A stretch of 11,214 bases of DNA from an uncultured Pseudomonadota bacterium (GTDB lineage: Bacteria > Pseudomonadota > Alphaproteobacteria > RF32 > CAG-239), in NCBI GenBank assembly GCA_902795745.1, contig CADBMG010000119.1, forward strand, positions 1-11,214, in the 5' to 3' direction. The translations under genes were made by a program, and so were the position numbers. Of the stretch, positions 1 to 7,403 are shown piece after piece. The notes under the pieces are model-generated. The model was given only the letters and a program-made list of their open reading frames with translations. It did no database searches and was not told the origin of the DNA. Each line of letters starts with the position of its first letter. Positions within the stretch are counted from its first letter, which is position 1.

Positions 1-1904
1 GCAGCCTCACGCATCAGTTTTGTAAGTTCTTTAATTTTTTTATCAATATTTTTAATTTTTTCCACATCTTGAACATCATCTTTAATAAAATCAGTTTCTG
101 TCATTTCTTTTAAGGTAGATGAAATACTCTTTTTAATAGTTTGAGGGGTAATACCGTTAGCAATGTTATATTGAGTCTGTTTTTGGCGACGGCGATTTGT
201 TTCATCTAAGGCAGTTTTTATCGAATCGGTCATTTTATCAGCATAGAGAATGACTCTTCCGTTTGCATTACGTGCCGCGCGCCCAATGGTTTGAATAAGA
301 GAACGAGTGGACCGCAAAAAACCTTCTTTGTCGGCATCCAATATTGCAACTAGAGAACATTCAGGAATATCCAAACCTTCGCGCAAAAGGTTAATACCTA
401 CCAAAACATCAAATTTTCCTAAACGTAAATCACGGATAATTTCAATACGTTCCAAAGTATCAATATCTGAGTGCATATAGCGTACATTTACTCCGTTATC
501 ACGTAAATATTCGGTCAAATCTTCGGCCATTTTTTTGGTCAGAGTTGTCACCAAAACACGTTCACCTTTGGCGGCGGTTTTGCGGCATTCTTCCATTAAA
601 TCATCTACCTGACTTTCAACCGGACGGACAATACACAACGGATCGGTTAAACCGGTAGGGCGGATGACTTGTTCAGAGAATACTCCTTTGCTTTGTGATA
701 ATTCCCATTCTCCCGGTGTAGCCGAAACAAAAATAGTTTGCGGACGCATTGCATCCCATTCCTCAAATTTTAAAGGTCTGTTATCTAAGCATGATGGTAA
801 ACGGAAGCCGTAATCGGAAAGTGTAGTCTTACGATTGCGGTCGCCACGATACATTGCGCCTATTTGTGGTACGGCAATATGGCTTTCATCAATAAACAGC
901 AAAGCATTTTTCGGAAAATATTCGAACAACGTTGGCGGAGGTTCTCCGGGAGCACGTCCGGTTAAGTAGCGCGAATAATTTTCAATACCTTTACAATGGC
1001 CTGTGGTATCCATCATTTCCAAGTCAAAACGTGTGCGTTGTTCCAAACGCTGAGCTTCCAATAATTTATTTTGCGTATTAAATTCTTGCAAGCGAATTGC
1101 TAAGTCTTCTTTGATATGTGTCATTGCCTGCGAAAGTGCCGGACGCGGTGTTACATAATGATTGGCCGGATACACGGTAATTTCTTCCAGTTGGCGAGTT
1201 TTTTTGCCGGTCAGCACATCAAATTCGTAGATTTCCTCAATTTCATCGCCAAAAAAAGAAATGCGCCACGCCCTGTCTTCATAGTGTGCCGGAAAAATAT
1301 CCAATGTATCACCATTGACGCGAAAGGTGGAACGTACAAAATTTACGGTACAACGCTCATAAAGCAAATTGGTCAACTGCTTGTTGATTTCATGAATGTC
1401 CACTACATCGCCGACTTTTAATTGAAACACCATAGATGAATATGATTCCATACTTCCCAAGCCGTAAATACAAGAAACCGAAGCAACGATGATTACATCA
1501 CGTTCTTCCAATACATTGCGCGTTGCTCCGTGTCTCATACGATCTATTTGCTCATTTATAGCCGAATCTTTTTCAATATAGGTATCAGTTTTCGGAATAT
1601 ATGCTTCCGGCTGATAGTAATCGTAATATGATACGAAATATTCAACGTTGTTGTGCGGAAAAAATTCTTTCATTTCGGCATAAAGTTGTGCCGCTAAAAT
1701 TTTATTTGGTTCCATAATTAATGCGGGACGCTGACATTGCTCAATAATTTTAGCCATGGTAAATGTTTTTCCCGAACCGGTTACTCCGAGCAAAACCTGA
1801 TTACGCTCGCCACGATTAACACCATCAACAAGCTCCTTAATGGCCTGCGGTTGATCTCCGGAAGGTTCAAACGGACTTTCGATTTTAAACTTATGCTTGT
1901 TCAT
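1..1904 (-). CDS. uvrB: UvrABC excinuclease subunit B (partial, C-terminus outside window)
   Basis: UvrB is the damage-verifying helicase-like subunit of nucleotide excision repair: it is loaded by UvrA and then recruits UvrC for incision. I translated the minus strand from ATG at 1904; 634 complete codons are visible before the window edge. The N-terminus reads MNKHKFKIESPFEPSGDQPQ, followed by Walker A GVTGSGKT (residues 40-47), the damage-binding beta-hairpin with YYDYYQPEAYIP (93-104), Walker B with DESH (about 340), GINLLREGLDIPE, and helicase motif VI TIGRAARN (about 540). The last visible residues, ending KLMREAA, start the C-terminal UVR motif that contacts UvrC, so roughly 30-40 residues are missing at the edge. 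The start lies 10 nt after the stop of the upstream gene, with only a weak AGG (overlapping that stop) as ribosome site, which suggests translational coupling and co-transcription. No frameshift or internal stop was seen. The family assignment is certain. Confidence 0.97.
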   Translation of the reverse strand, partial: MNKHKFKIESPFEPSGDQPQAIKELVDGVNRGERNQVLLGVTGSGKTFTMAKIIEQCQRPALIMEPNKILAAQLYAEMKEFFPHNNVEYFVSYYDYYQPEAYIPKTDTYIEKDSAINEQIDRMRHGATRNVLEERDVIIVASVSCIYGLGSMESYSSMVFQLKVGDVVDIHEINKQLTNLLYERCTVNFVRSTFRVNGDTLDIFPAHYEDRAWRISFFGDEIEEIYEFDVLTGKKTRQLEEITVYPANHYVTPRPALSQAMTHIKEDLAIRLQEFNTQNKLLEAQRLEQRTRFDLEMMDTTGHCKGIENYSRYLTGRAPGEPPPTLFEYFPKNALLFIDESHIAVPQIGAMYRGDRNRKTTLSDYGFRLPSCLDNRPLKFEEWDAMRPQTIFVSATPGEWELSQSKGVFSEQVIRPTGLTDPLCIVRPVESQVDDLMEECRKTAAKGERVLVTTLTKKMAEDLTEYLRDNGVNVRYMHSDIDTLERIEIIRDLRLGKFDVLVGINLLREGLDIPECSLVAILDADKEGFLRSTRSLIQTIGRAARNANGRVILYADKMTDSIKTALDETNRRRQKQTQYNIANGITPQTIKKSISSTLKEMTETDFIKDDVQDVEKIKNIDKKIKELTKLMREA

Positions 1905-1914
1905 CGTTATAAAC

Positions 1915-2505
1915 CTATTTCAGTAAATCATTACCTGTTTGTTTTACGGCATCCCACCATTTGTGAAAAGTTCCGGTAATCGGAGAAGTAATACTGTGTA
2001 GCTTATTTGATCCTTGCCGTTTAAGTTTTTCATATTCTTTATCTATGTTAAAATCCATACTTAAATCTGGCATTTCCGGAGTTAAATTGGCGGAAGAAAG
2101 AGATGATGAAGACGATGAGCCTGTATCCAACAATTCGTCAAACATTGATGAATCCTTTTTAGCGGTACTGCCGGCAGGAAGAGTTTGAATATTATAGCCG
2201 CGAATTTTACCAACTGCTCCGGCATTACGACGTTGATTAATAATAATTGTGTCGGTATTGTAAGAAGCAGTATCGTGCTGCTTAGAAAGCACTAGTCGGT
2301 GTCCTTCGGAGTTTTTTCTCTTTGTTTGTGAATTGTTCCACGGATTAGATGACAATTTGTCTTGTTGCATGAGTTTTGGCTTAATCGTTGTTGCTTCCTT
2401 GTGCGAATCGAGCTGTTGCCACGGATTGCTCGGCAAATCTGCAGCCGACGCAAAATTCGTTGCTAAAAAGTATAAAATCAATGATAGCCAAAGTTTTTTA
2501 TTCAT
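1915..2505 (-). CDS. Exported protein of unknown function with two SNPW motifs
   Basis: I do not recognise this 196-residue protein. The N-terminus is a typical Sec signal peptide: MNKK, a hydrophobic stretch at 5-19, and an A-S-A site at 19-21, with likely cleavage before Ala22-Asp23. The mature part is polar and low in complexity. It has two SNPW motifs (residues 26-29 and 53-56), basic patches, six consecutive serines (130-135), and a C-terminal charged helix-like segment around 155-165 ending near a WW pair (183-184). No lipobox cysteine is present, so a soluble periplasmic or secreted location is inferred. The start is supported by AAAAGGAAATTTA just upstream and by a good promoter at 2527-2555. 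It stops with TAG, 10 nt before uvrB, so the two are probably co-transcribed. A link to DNA repair is not implied by the sequence. Confidence 0.75.
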   Translation of the reverse strand: MNKKLWLSLILYFLATNFASAADLPSNPWQQLDSHKEATTIKPKLMQQDKLSSNPWNNSQTKRKNSEGHRLVLSKQHDTASYNTDTIIINQRRNAGAVGKIRGYNIQTLPAGSTAKKDSSMFDELLDTGSSSSSSLSSANLTPEMPDLSMDFNIDKEYEKLKRQGSNKLHSITSPITGTFHKWWDAVKQTGNDLLK

Positions 2506-2526
2506 TAAATTTCCTTTTCATTGTAC

Positions 2527-2555
2527 AATATAACACAACAATATGAAAATGTTAA
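2527..2555 (-). promoter_or_regulatory. Candidate sigma70-type promoter for the exported protein-uvrB operon
   Basis: Reading the minus strand, TTAACA (2555-2550) is followed by a 17-nt spacer and TATATT (2532-2527). Transcription would begin about 15 nt before the ATG at 2505, leaving a short leader with the AAGGA ribosome site. The boxes match consensus in 4 of 6 positions each. I saw no LexA-like operator in or around it. The call is by eye. Confidence 0.45.
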
Positions 2556-2577
2556 TCTTTTTTCGTAAATCAGTAAT

Positions 2578-2609
2578 AAAAAAAGATACAACATAGGTAA
2601 TGTTGTATC
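2578..2609 (-). terminator. Rho-independent terminator downstream of cysE
   Basis: On the minus strand a perfect 10-bp inverted repeat, GATACAACAT and ATGTTGTATC (2585-2594 and 2600-2609 in plus coordinates), encloses a 5-nt loop. It is followed immediately by seven T residues (2584-2578). It begins 26 nt after the second (original) cysE stop at 2636 and insulates the next gene on the same strand. Its position after the distal stop rather than after the internal TAG supports the longer gene as the ancestral unit. Confidence 0.88.
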
Positions 2610-2635
2610 ACAAATATGCTATTTTAAAATTTGCA

Positions 2636-2812
2636 TTATTTTTGCTTTTTTTCCTCATTTACCAAACCGTAAGCACAAAAAATTTCACCTTTACCGCTTG
2701 ATTTTTTTACAATATAAGCAGGCTTATTGACAACGGTACAATTTTCAGGAATATCTTCAATAACAATGGCATTAGAGCCAATTTTAACATTATTGCCGAT
2801 TTTAATCGGGCT
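2636..2812 (-). pseudogene. cysE: In-frame C-terminal remnant of cysE beyond the internal TAG
   Basis: These 58 codons plus TAA continue the cysE frame exactly, with no frameshift. They read SPIKIGNNVKIGSNAIVIED at the start, then a segment with NKPAYIVKK and a charged end. This is the expected last hexapeptide-repeat coils and tail of a serine O-acetyltransferase, as in the typical family pattern GxGAxILGPIxIGxxxxIGAxSVV. There is no initiation codon or ribosome site with which it could be translated on its own. With the upstream part the full frame is 200 codons plus stop, a normal length for short-type SATs. Absence of any further damage suggests a recent mutation, occasional readthrough, or a base-calling error. 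Confidence 0.8.
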
Positions 2813-3238
2813 CTAAATTTGTGCGCCGCAGCCTATTGTAACATTGTTACCAATGGTTGGATGACGTTTTTTGAGAGGATTACCTTTTTTATCGAATAGT
2901 TTACGTCCTCCCAAAGTCACATCGTGATATAGGGTGACATTATCTCCGATTTCTGCCGTTTCACCAATAACAACACCCATACCATGGTCAATCATAAAGC
3001 CAACACCTATTCTGGCTCCCGGATGAATTTCTATCCCAGTTAAAAATCGAGCAATTTGCGAAATAATACGCGCAGTCAGCCTAAAATTACGTTGCCATAA
3101 CCAGTGAGCAAAGCGATAAATAACGATGGCATGTAATCCAGATGAACACAGTATAGCTTCCAATTTGCTTCTGGTAGCAGGATCTCGATCGAGAATCGCC
3201 TGAACGTCCTGTAAAATTATCTTGTAATTTGAATTCAT
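2813..3238 (-). CDS. cysE: Serine O-acetyltransferase, cut short by an in-frame amber codon
   Basis: CysE transfers acetyl from acetyl-CoA to L-serine, giving O-acetylserine for cysteine synthesis in the cytoplasm. The 141 residues visible before TAG hold the N-terminal helical domain (1-65) and the start of the left-handed beta-helix: EIHPGARIG (70-78), catalytic His85 within MIDHGMGVVIGETAEIG, the VTLGG motif (107-111) and the GNPLKKRHPTIGNNV segment (119-133). Translation stops after GCGAQI, where family members continue ILGPI. One base change (TTG to TAG) at the conserved Leu would explain it. The shortened product keeps the catalytic His but lacks the final coils that help form the trimer and acetyl-CoA site, so it is probably inactive or impaired. 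TAG ends two other genes here, so it is an ordinary stop. The gene is transcribed divergently from the 3318 operon; its ribosome site is weak (GGA 14 nt upstream). Confidence 0.85.
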   Translation of the reverse strand: MNSNYKIILQDVQAILDRDPATRSKLEAILCSSGLHAIVIYRFAHWLWQRNFRLTARIISQIARFLTGIEIHPGARIGVGFMIDHGMGVVIGETAEIGDNVTLYHDVTLGGRKLFDKKGNPLKKRHPTIGNNVTIGCGAQI

Positions 3239-3267
3239 TTTATGTTATATTCCAAAAAGTTATTATG

Positions 3268-3296
3268 CTGATAATATAGTCACGATGTGTTAAAAT
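3268..3296 (+). promoter_or_regulatory. Candidate promoter for the hydrolase-lepB-rnc-era operon
   Basis: CTGATA (3268-3273), a 17-nt spacer and TAAAAT (3291-3296) lie in the 79-nt region between divergent cysE and the hydrolase gene. They are followed by a short leader with AGAGAG just before ATG at 3318. The -10 box matches 5 of 6 positions and the -35 box 4 of 6. A TATATT on the opposite strand (3278-3273) could serve cysE but lacks a convincing -35, so I do not list it separately. Confidence 0.4.
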
Positions 3297-3317
3297 AAAT
3301 ATAACAAGAGAGAAAAT

Positions 3318-4064
3318 ATGGTTGAAGTTTTGTTTAACGGCCATGCCGGTCGCATTGAAGGAAGATATCATAAAAGCGAACGACCTAACGCTCCGGTAGC
3401 ATTGATTTTACATCCGGATCCGAATTTCGGCGGAACAATGAATAATAAGGTGGTATACAGTCTGTTTACCTGTTTTAAGGACTTGGGTTTTTCGGTGCTA
3501 CGATTTAATTTCCGCGGAGTAGGACGTTCACAAGGAACATTTGATGATGGTATAGGTGAACTTTCTGATGCTACCGTAGCTTTAGACTGGTTGCAAAATA
3601 TGAATCCTGATGCCAAACAATGCTGGATTGCAGGTTATTCATTCGGAGCGTGGATAGGTTTACAATTATTGATGCGGCGTCCGGATATTAATAATTTTAT
3701 AGCCGTAACGCCACCGGTTAATGAAAAAGATTTTTCGTTTTTGGCTCCATGTCCTACTTCGGGCTTAATTATTCAAGGAGGCAAAGATGAAGTGGTTAAG
3801 CCGGTTGAAGATGTGGTAAAGTTGGCAAAACAATTAAATAGGCAACGTCATGTGGAAATAGATTTTGCCATGATTGAAGACGGCGATCATATGTATAATG
3901 AACGTTTGAAGGATTTGTATAAGGTATGTGGTAATTACGTTATTTCTGCTATGCAAAAACGTCCGGTTATTACAGCTCCTCGTCCTGAGGATGAAGATGA
4001 GGAATTGCTGCTTGAAAATGACGCCGATGACGAGTTGCTTGATGATTACGATGATGAATTATAA
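3318..4064 (+). CDS. Alpha/beta hydrolase (COG2945-like) with acidic C-terminal tail
   Basis: The 248-residue protein has the alpha/beta-hydrolase layout of the small predicted-hydrolase family common in proteobacteria (COG2945-type, assigned by recall). It shows LHPDPNFGGT (31-40) at the oxyanion region, RFNFRGVGRS (62-71), and the nucleophile elbow GYSFG with Ser108. An acid candidate is Asp157 in QGGKDEVV, and the catalytic His191 is in DGDHMYNERL. All three triad members are present, so it should be active, but the substrate cannot be read from sequence. There is no signal peptide, so it is cytoplasmic. Residues 222-248 form an almost purely acidic tail ending DDYDDEL, not part of the hydrolase fold. 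It is the first gene of a plus-strand operon, 14 nt ahead of lepB. Alternatives are an esterase, thioesterase or peptidase-like role. Confidence 0.85.
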   Translation: MVEVLFNGHAGRIEGRYHKSERPNAPVALILHPDPNFGGTMNNKVVYSLFTCFKDLGFSVLRFNFRGVGRSQGTFDDGIGELSDATVALDWLQNMNPDAKQCWIAGYSFGAWIGLQLLMRRPDINNFIAVTPPVNEKDFSFLAPCPTSGLIIQGGKDEVVKPVEDVVKLAKQLNRQRHVEIDFAMIEDGDHMYNERLKDLYKVCGNYVISAMQKRPVITAPRPEDEDEELLLENDADDELLDDYDDEL

Positions 4065-4078
4065 AAGAAGATTTTGAA

Positions 4079-4831
4079 ATGACAATAGAAACAGAAGAAG
4101 ATGAAGGCGGAAGTACGCTTAAGGAAAATATTTTAACTATTGTTTTGGCGGTATTTATTGCTTTGATTATCCGCAGTTTTTGGTTGGAGCCGTTTCGGAT
4201 TCCGTCAGGTTCAATGTATCCGACTTTGCAAGTTGGCGATTATTTATTTGTCAGCAAATATTCTTATGGATATTCGCGCTATTCATTTCCTGCCGGTTTG
4301 CCGATTTTTAAGGGGCGTTTTTTCTATACCGAACCGAAACGCGGTGACATTGTTGTTTTTAAGTTTCCGAAAAATCCGAAAATTGATTTTATCAAGCGCG
4401 TTATAGGTTTGCCGGGAGATAAAATACAGGTAAAAGACGGACGTTTATATATTAACGGTGAAGTAGTTGAACGAGAAGAAAGAGAGCGTTATATTATTGA
4501 TGAATATGTGAATGTTCCCGAGTTTTATCATCAGTATAATGAAGTGCTTCCGGAAGGAAAGAAACATCGCATAATCGAAATATCCGATGAGGAGCGTATT
4601 GTTGACAATACGGAAGAATTTGAGGTGCCGGAAGATATGTTTTTTGTAATGGGTGATAATCGAGATCGTTCAGATGACAGCAGGCTTCGTGTCGGGTTCG
4701 TACCAAAAGAAAATTTGGTCGGGAAAGCGCGTTTTATTTTCTTCTCACACAGTGATAAAGGCTCATTGATAAAGCCATGGACTTGGTTTAATGCTATTCG
4801 CTGGAAGCGATTCTTTATGGGAATTGAGTAA
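4079..4831 (+). CDS. lepB: Signal peptidase I
   Basis: LepB is the membrane serine protease that removes signal peptides from exported proteins on the outer side of the inner membrane. The 250-residue protein has an acidic cytoplasmic N-terminus (MTIETEEDEGG), one transmembrane segment (about 16-33), and box B IPSGSMYPTL with nucleophile Ser45. Lys106 in DFIKRVIGLPGD (103-114) is the general base. Box E is GDNRDRSDDSR (192-202). The region 130-185 is a charged insertion between the catalytic boxes, usual in Gram-negative enzymes. The length suits alphaproteobacterial LepB, which has a single N-terminal anchor. It starts 14 nt after the hydrolase stop and ends 3 nt before rnc. The lepB-rnc-era order is a known conserved cluster. 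Likely clients in this window include the exported proteins at 1915-2505 and 7404-8555. Confidence 0.97.
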   Translation: MTIETEEDEGGSTLKENILTIVLAVFIALIIRSFWLEPFRIPSGSMYPTLQVGDYLFVSKYSYGYSRYSFPAGLPIFKGRFFYTEPKRGDIVVFKFPKNPKIDFIKRVIGLPGDKIQVKDGRLYINGEVVEREERERYIIDEYVNVPEFYHQYNEVLPEGKKHRIIEISDEERIVDNTEEFEVPEDMFFVMGDNRDRSDDSRLRVGFVPKENLVGKARFIFFSHSDKGSLIKPWTWFNAIRWKRFFMGIE

Positions 4832-4834
4832 AAT

Positions 4835-5482
4835 ATGGATAAATTAGAACAAATTTTACAATATCAATTCAATAATCCGAAGCTGTTGCAACAGGCTTTG
4901 ACGCATAGCAGTGTTACACGTAATGAGCATCGCAATTATGAACGTTTGGAGTTTCTGGGCGACCGAGTATTGGGAATGACAATGGCTCATCTGCTTTACA
5001 AAATGTTTCCTGATGACAGGGAAGGAGTTTTGGCGCAACGTCATGTTAAATTGGTTTGTGCTGAAACGGTGGCAGAGGTGGCAAAGCAATTGCATTTGGA
5101 TGAATACATTATTACCAAAGAGCGCATAACAGCTCATGGTATGAATGTTTTATGTGATGTATGTGAGGCGGTTATAGGGGCAATTTATATGGATTCCAAT
5201 ATTGAAGAAGCCATATCATTCGTTGAGCGCAATTGGTGCGGTATGATAGATATGGATTTTGGAGATAGAAAAGATGCTAAGACAGAATTGCAAGAAAAGT
5301 TCCATGCCTTAAAGCACGAATCTCCGGTTTATGAGACAGTTGATAAAAGTGGTACAGAACATGAGCCGATCTTCAAGGTTAAAGTCGCATTTGACGATGA
5401 GTTGTATGCCTATGGCGAGGGAAAAAATAAAAAAGCGGCAGAACAACATGCTGCTGCTAAACTTTTGGAGTTAATGCAATAA
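4835..5482 (+). CDS. rnc: Ribonuclease III
   Basis: RNase III cleaves double-stranded RNA with Mg2+; it processes rRNA precursors and controls structured mRNAs. The 215-residue protein has the catalytic domain (1-140) with signature ERLEFLGDRVLG (36-47). Metal-binding residues expected by alignment to the E. coli enzyme are Glu39, Asp43, Asp108 and Glu111 (in CDVCEAVIGA), all present. The dsRNA-binding domain follows (about 147-215), with TELQEKFHAL and the GEGKNKKAAEQHAA motif (194-207). The length is slightly shorter than the usual 220-230. ATG at 4835 comes 3 nt after the lepB stop, with GGGA/GAG inside the end of lepB as ribosome site. The stop TAA is directly followed by the era ATG. Tight packing indicates coupled translation. 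Confidence 0.97.
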   Translation: MDKLEQILQYQFNNPKLLQQALTHSSVTRNEHRNYERLEFLGDRVLGMTMAHLLYKMFPDDREGVLAQRHVKLVCAETVAEVAKQLHLDEYIITKERITAHGMNVLCDVCEAVIGAIYMDSNIEEAISFVERNWCGMIDMDFGDRKDAKTELQEKFHALKHESPVYETVDKSGTEHEPIFKVKVAFDDELYAYGEGKNKKAAEQHAAAKLLELMQ

Positions 5483-6379
5483 ATGAAACCGACCAGATGT
5501 GGATTTGTGGCACTTATCGGCGCACCTAATGCGGGAAAATCAACAATTACCAATAATTTTGTCGGTTCAAAGGTGTCGATTGTTACGCCGAAGGCACAAA
5601 CTACGCGTACTACAATAAAAGGTATCGGCATTTATGATAATACGCAGATAATATTTTTAGATACACCGGGAATTTTTACTCCCAAGCGCAGATTGGACAG
5701 GGCAATGGTTGCTTCGGCTTGGGACGGTTTCGGTGATGCCGATATTAATGTTTTGGTGGTCGATGCTCGTCGTGGTATGAATGATGAAACGTCAGCAATT
5801 ATAGATGAGTTGATTAAGCGGGATGCCCATGCAGTTTTAGCACTAAATAAAATTGATTTGGTTAATGAAGAACGTCTTTGTGAACTGAAAGAAGAGTTTG
5901 AAAATCTGTTTAATTTTGATGCAGTATTTATGTTTTCGGCGCAATCGGGTGATTATATTTGTGATTTTTATCAATATTTGGCGGATAATCTGCCGGAAAG
6001 TCCTTGGTATTATCCGGAAGAACAAATGTCAGATATGCCGCTTAAACTTTTGGCAGCGGAAATTGTACGTGAGAAATTGTTTTTGAACTTAAAGCAAGAG
6101 TTACCGTATGCTTTGACGGTTGAACCGGAATTATGGGAGCATAAAGATGATGGTTCAATCAGGGCAGAGATGACAATTTATGTGGCAAGAGAAGGGCAAA
6201 AAAGCATTATTCTCGGGCGCAATGGGGTAATGATAAAGAAAATAGGTCAAAGTGCTCGGTTGGAACTGGAAGAACTTTTGGAAGAACGTATTCATTTGTT
6301 TTTGTATGTTAAAGTGCGAGAAAATTGGGTGGAAGAACCTAGTCATTATACCGATTGGAATCTGAATTTTAAGGCGTAA
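5483..6379 (+). CDS. era: GTPase Era, 16S rRNA-binding ribosome assembly factor
   Basis: Era is an essential GTPase that binds the 3' end of 16S rRNA during 30S subunit maturation. The 298 residues carry G1 GAPNAGKS (13-20), the TTRTT segment of G2 (40-44), G3 DTPG (60-63), G4 NKID (122-125) and G5 SAQ (152-154). The C-terminal KH domain has the GRNG loop (245-248), ILGRNGVMIKKIG, followed by VKVRENW. Length and domain order are normal. The start codon abuts the rnc stop (TAAATG), with GGAG 13 nt upstream inside rnc, so translation is probably coupled. No recO or other gene follows on this strand; the next gene is convergent after 50 nt. I saw no clear terminator in that gap. Confidence 0.97.
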   Translation: MKPTRCGFVALIGAPNAGKSTITNNFVGSKVSIVTPKAQTTRTTIKGIGIYDNTQIIFLDTPGIFTPKRRLDRAMVASAWDGFGDADINVLVVDARRGMNDETSAIIDELIKRDAHAVLALNKIDLVNEERLCELKEEFENLFNFDAVFMFSAQSGDYICDFYQYLADNLPESPWYYPEEQMSDMPLKLLAAEIVREKLFLNLKQELPYALTVEPELWEHKDDGSIRAEMTIYVAREGQKSIILGRNGVMIKKIGQSARLELEELLEERIHLFLYVKVRENWVEEPSHYTDWNLNFKA

Positions 6380-6429
6380 ATATATAAATAAATTTGTGAA
6401 AAAACAGTTTTAATATAGTTTAAGTTTGG

Positions 6430-7392
6430 CTATCTTTTATTTCTGCGGTTGTTTTTTCTGTATGCTAAATTTAATTCATAAGTAAATAAAACAATGCCGG
6501 AAAGAATCAGTGGTAAAAGATAATAAATGATGCGATACAGCACTAAAATGGCAAACAAATTAGCCTGATTTTCCTCTTCAGGCATCAGGTTTGTGAATAC
6601 CAACTCAAAAACACCCAATCCTCCCGGAACTTGGCTATATACTCCCAAAACTTGTGCTATAATGTAAGCTCCAATGAAGGTTAAAAAAGGAATGTCAACA
6701 TAGCTTTCCATAACAAAATAAAGCACCAAAGAAGCCATTAGAATATCGGCACTTCCTATAATCATTTGTGCTATTGCCATTGGTACGCTCGGAGCATCAA
6801 ATTCTACCTCTTTAATTACAATCGGCTTTTTGTAATATGCACAAATCCATAGATAAAACAACAACCAACCGGCAGAAAATATCATTAATCCCCAATTGAC
6901 TAAAGGTGATGATATAGAGGCCAGTAAGTGTCCGGGAGATAAAATAAAACCGAGTAAAACTAAAAAACAGCATGCTACTAAATAGGTAAATCCTGAAAAT
7001 GTGACCATTTTTACTATTTCTGCGCCTTGAACACGCCAACGTGTGTACAGTCTGTAACGGATTGCTCCGCCCGAAACAATGGCATGACCAGCATTATTAC
7101 TAACCGAAAAACCTATGAAGCCCGCAAAAATCCATTTCCATGCAGCTAATTTACGTTTGATGTATTTTAAGGCCAAATAGTCATATGAAGATAATGCGGT
7201 ATACCCAAAAAATGAGGCAATACAAGCATATAGTATATTCTTATTAGGTACAGCGATAATGGCATCCTTAATTTCAGTCAATGTATATTTTGACAATTGA
7301 CGATATATCATAAAAGCAGCTAAGCCGAAGAAAAACAATCCCGACCAAGAAATCAATTTTTTAAAAAAGCGCTTTTTGTTCCTTATAAGCAT
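6430..7392 (-). CDS. MprF/YbhN-type multi-pass membrane protein (LPG synthase TM domain only)
   Basis: The 320-residue protein is an integral inner-membrane protein with about 7-8 hydrophobic segments (for example 15-30, 52-70, 86-100, 130-151, 165-185, 205-228, 236-252, 280-303). It has the hallmarks of the lysylphosphatidylglycerol synthase/flippase transmembrane family (PF03706, formerly UPF0104): SNNAGHAIVSGGAIRYRLY (98-116) and YSQVPGGLGVFE (252-263). In MprF this domain flips aminoacylated lipids and is fused to a cytoplasmic synthase domain. Here that domain is absent, so a stand-alone transporter or flippase is inferred and the substrate is unknown. It starts 11 nt after the Sel1 protein gene, within the same transcript, with an AAAGG very close to the ATG. 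It ends with TAG, convergent to era. Confidence 0.85.
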   Translation of the reverse strand: MLIRNKKRFFKKLISWSGLFFFGLAAFMIYRQLSKYTLTEIKDAIIAVPNKNILYACIASFFGYTALSSYDYLALKYIKRKLAAWKWIFAGFIGFSVSNNAGHAIVSGGAIRYRLYTRWRVQGAEIVKMVTFSGFTYLVACCFLVLLGFILSPGHLLASISSPLVNWGLMIFSAGWLLFYLWICAYYKKPIVIKEVEFDAPSVPMAIAQMIIGSADILMASLVLYFVMESYVDIPFLTFIGAYIIAQVLGVYSQVPGGLGVFELVFTNLMPEEENQANLFAILVLYRIIYYLLPLILSGIVLFTYELNLAYRKNNRRNKR

Positions 7393-7403
7393 TACCTTTT
7401 CTC

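Noticed and set aside
1116..1421. Open frame on the plus strand
   Set aside because: It lies wholly antisense within uvrB, which is unambiguous; its translation resembles no protein.
2813..2815. Genome-wide reassignment of TAG as a sense codon, to explain cysE
   Set aside because: Two other genes here (the exported protein at 1915 and the MprF-like protein at 6430) end with TAG at sensible positions, and reading through them gives junk overlapping neighbours. TAG looks like a normal stop.
3368..3616. Minus-strand open frame inside the hydrolase gene
   Set aside because: Shadow of a clear alpha/beta hydrolase with an intact catalytic triad.
6380..6429. Possible bidirectional terminator between convergent era and the MprF-like gene
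   Set aside because: Only a 4-bp AAAA/TTTT pairing around AACAGTT-like sequence is visible; too short to call a hairpin.
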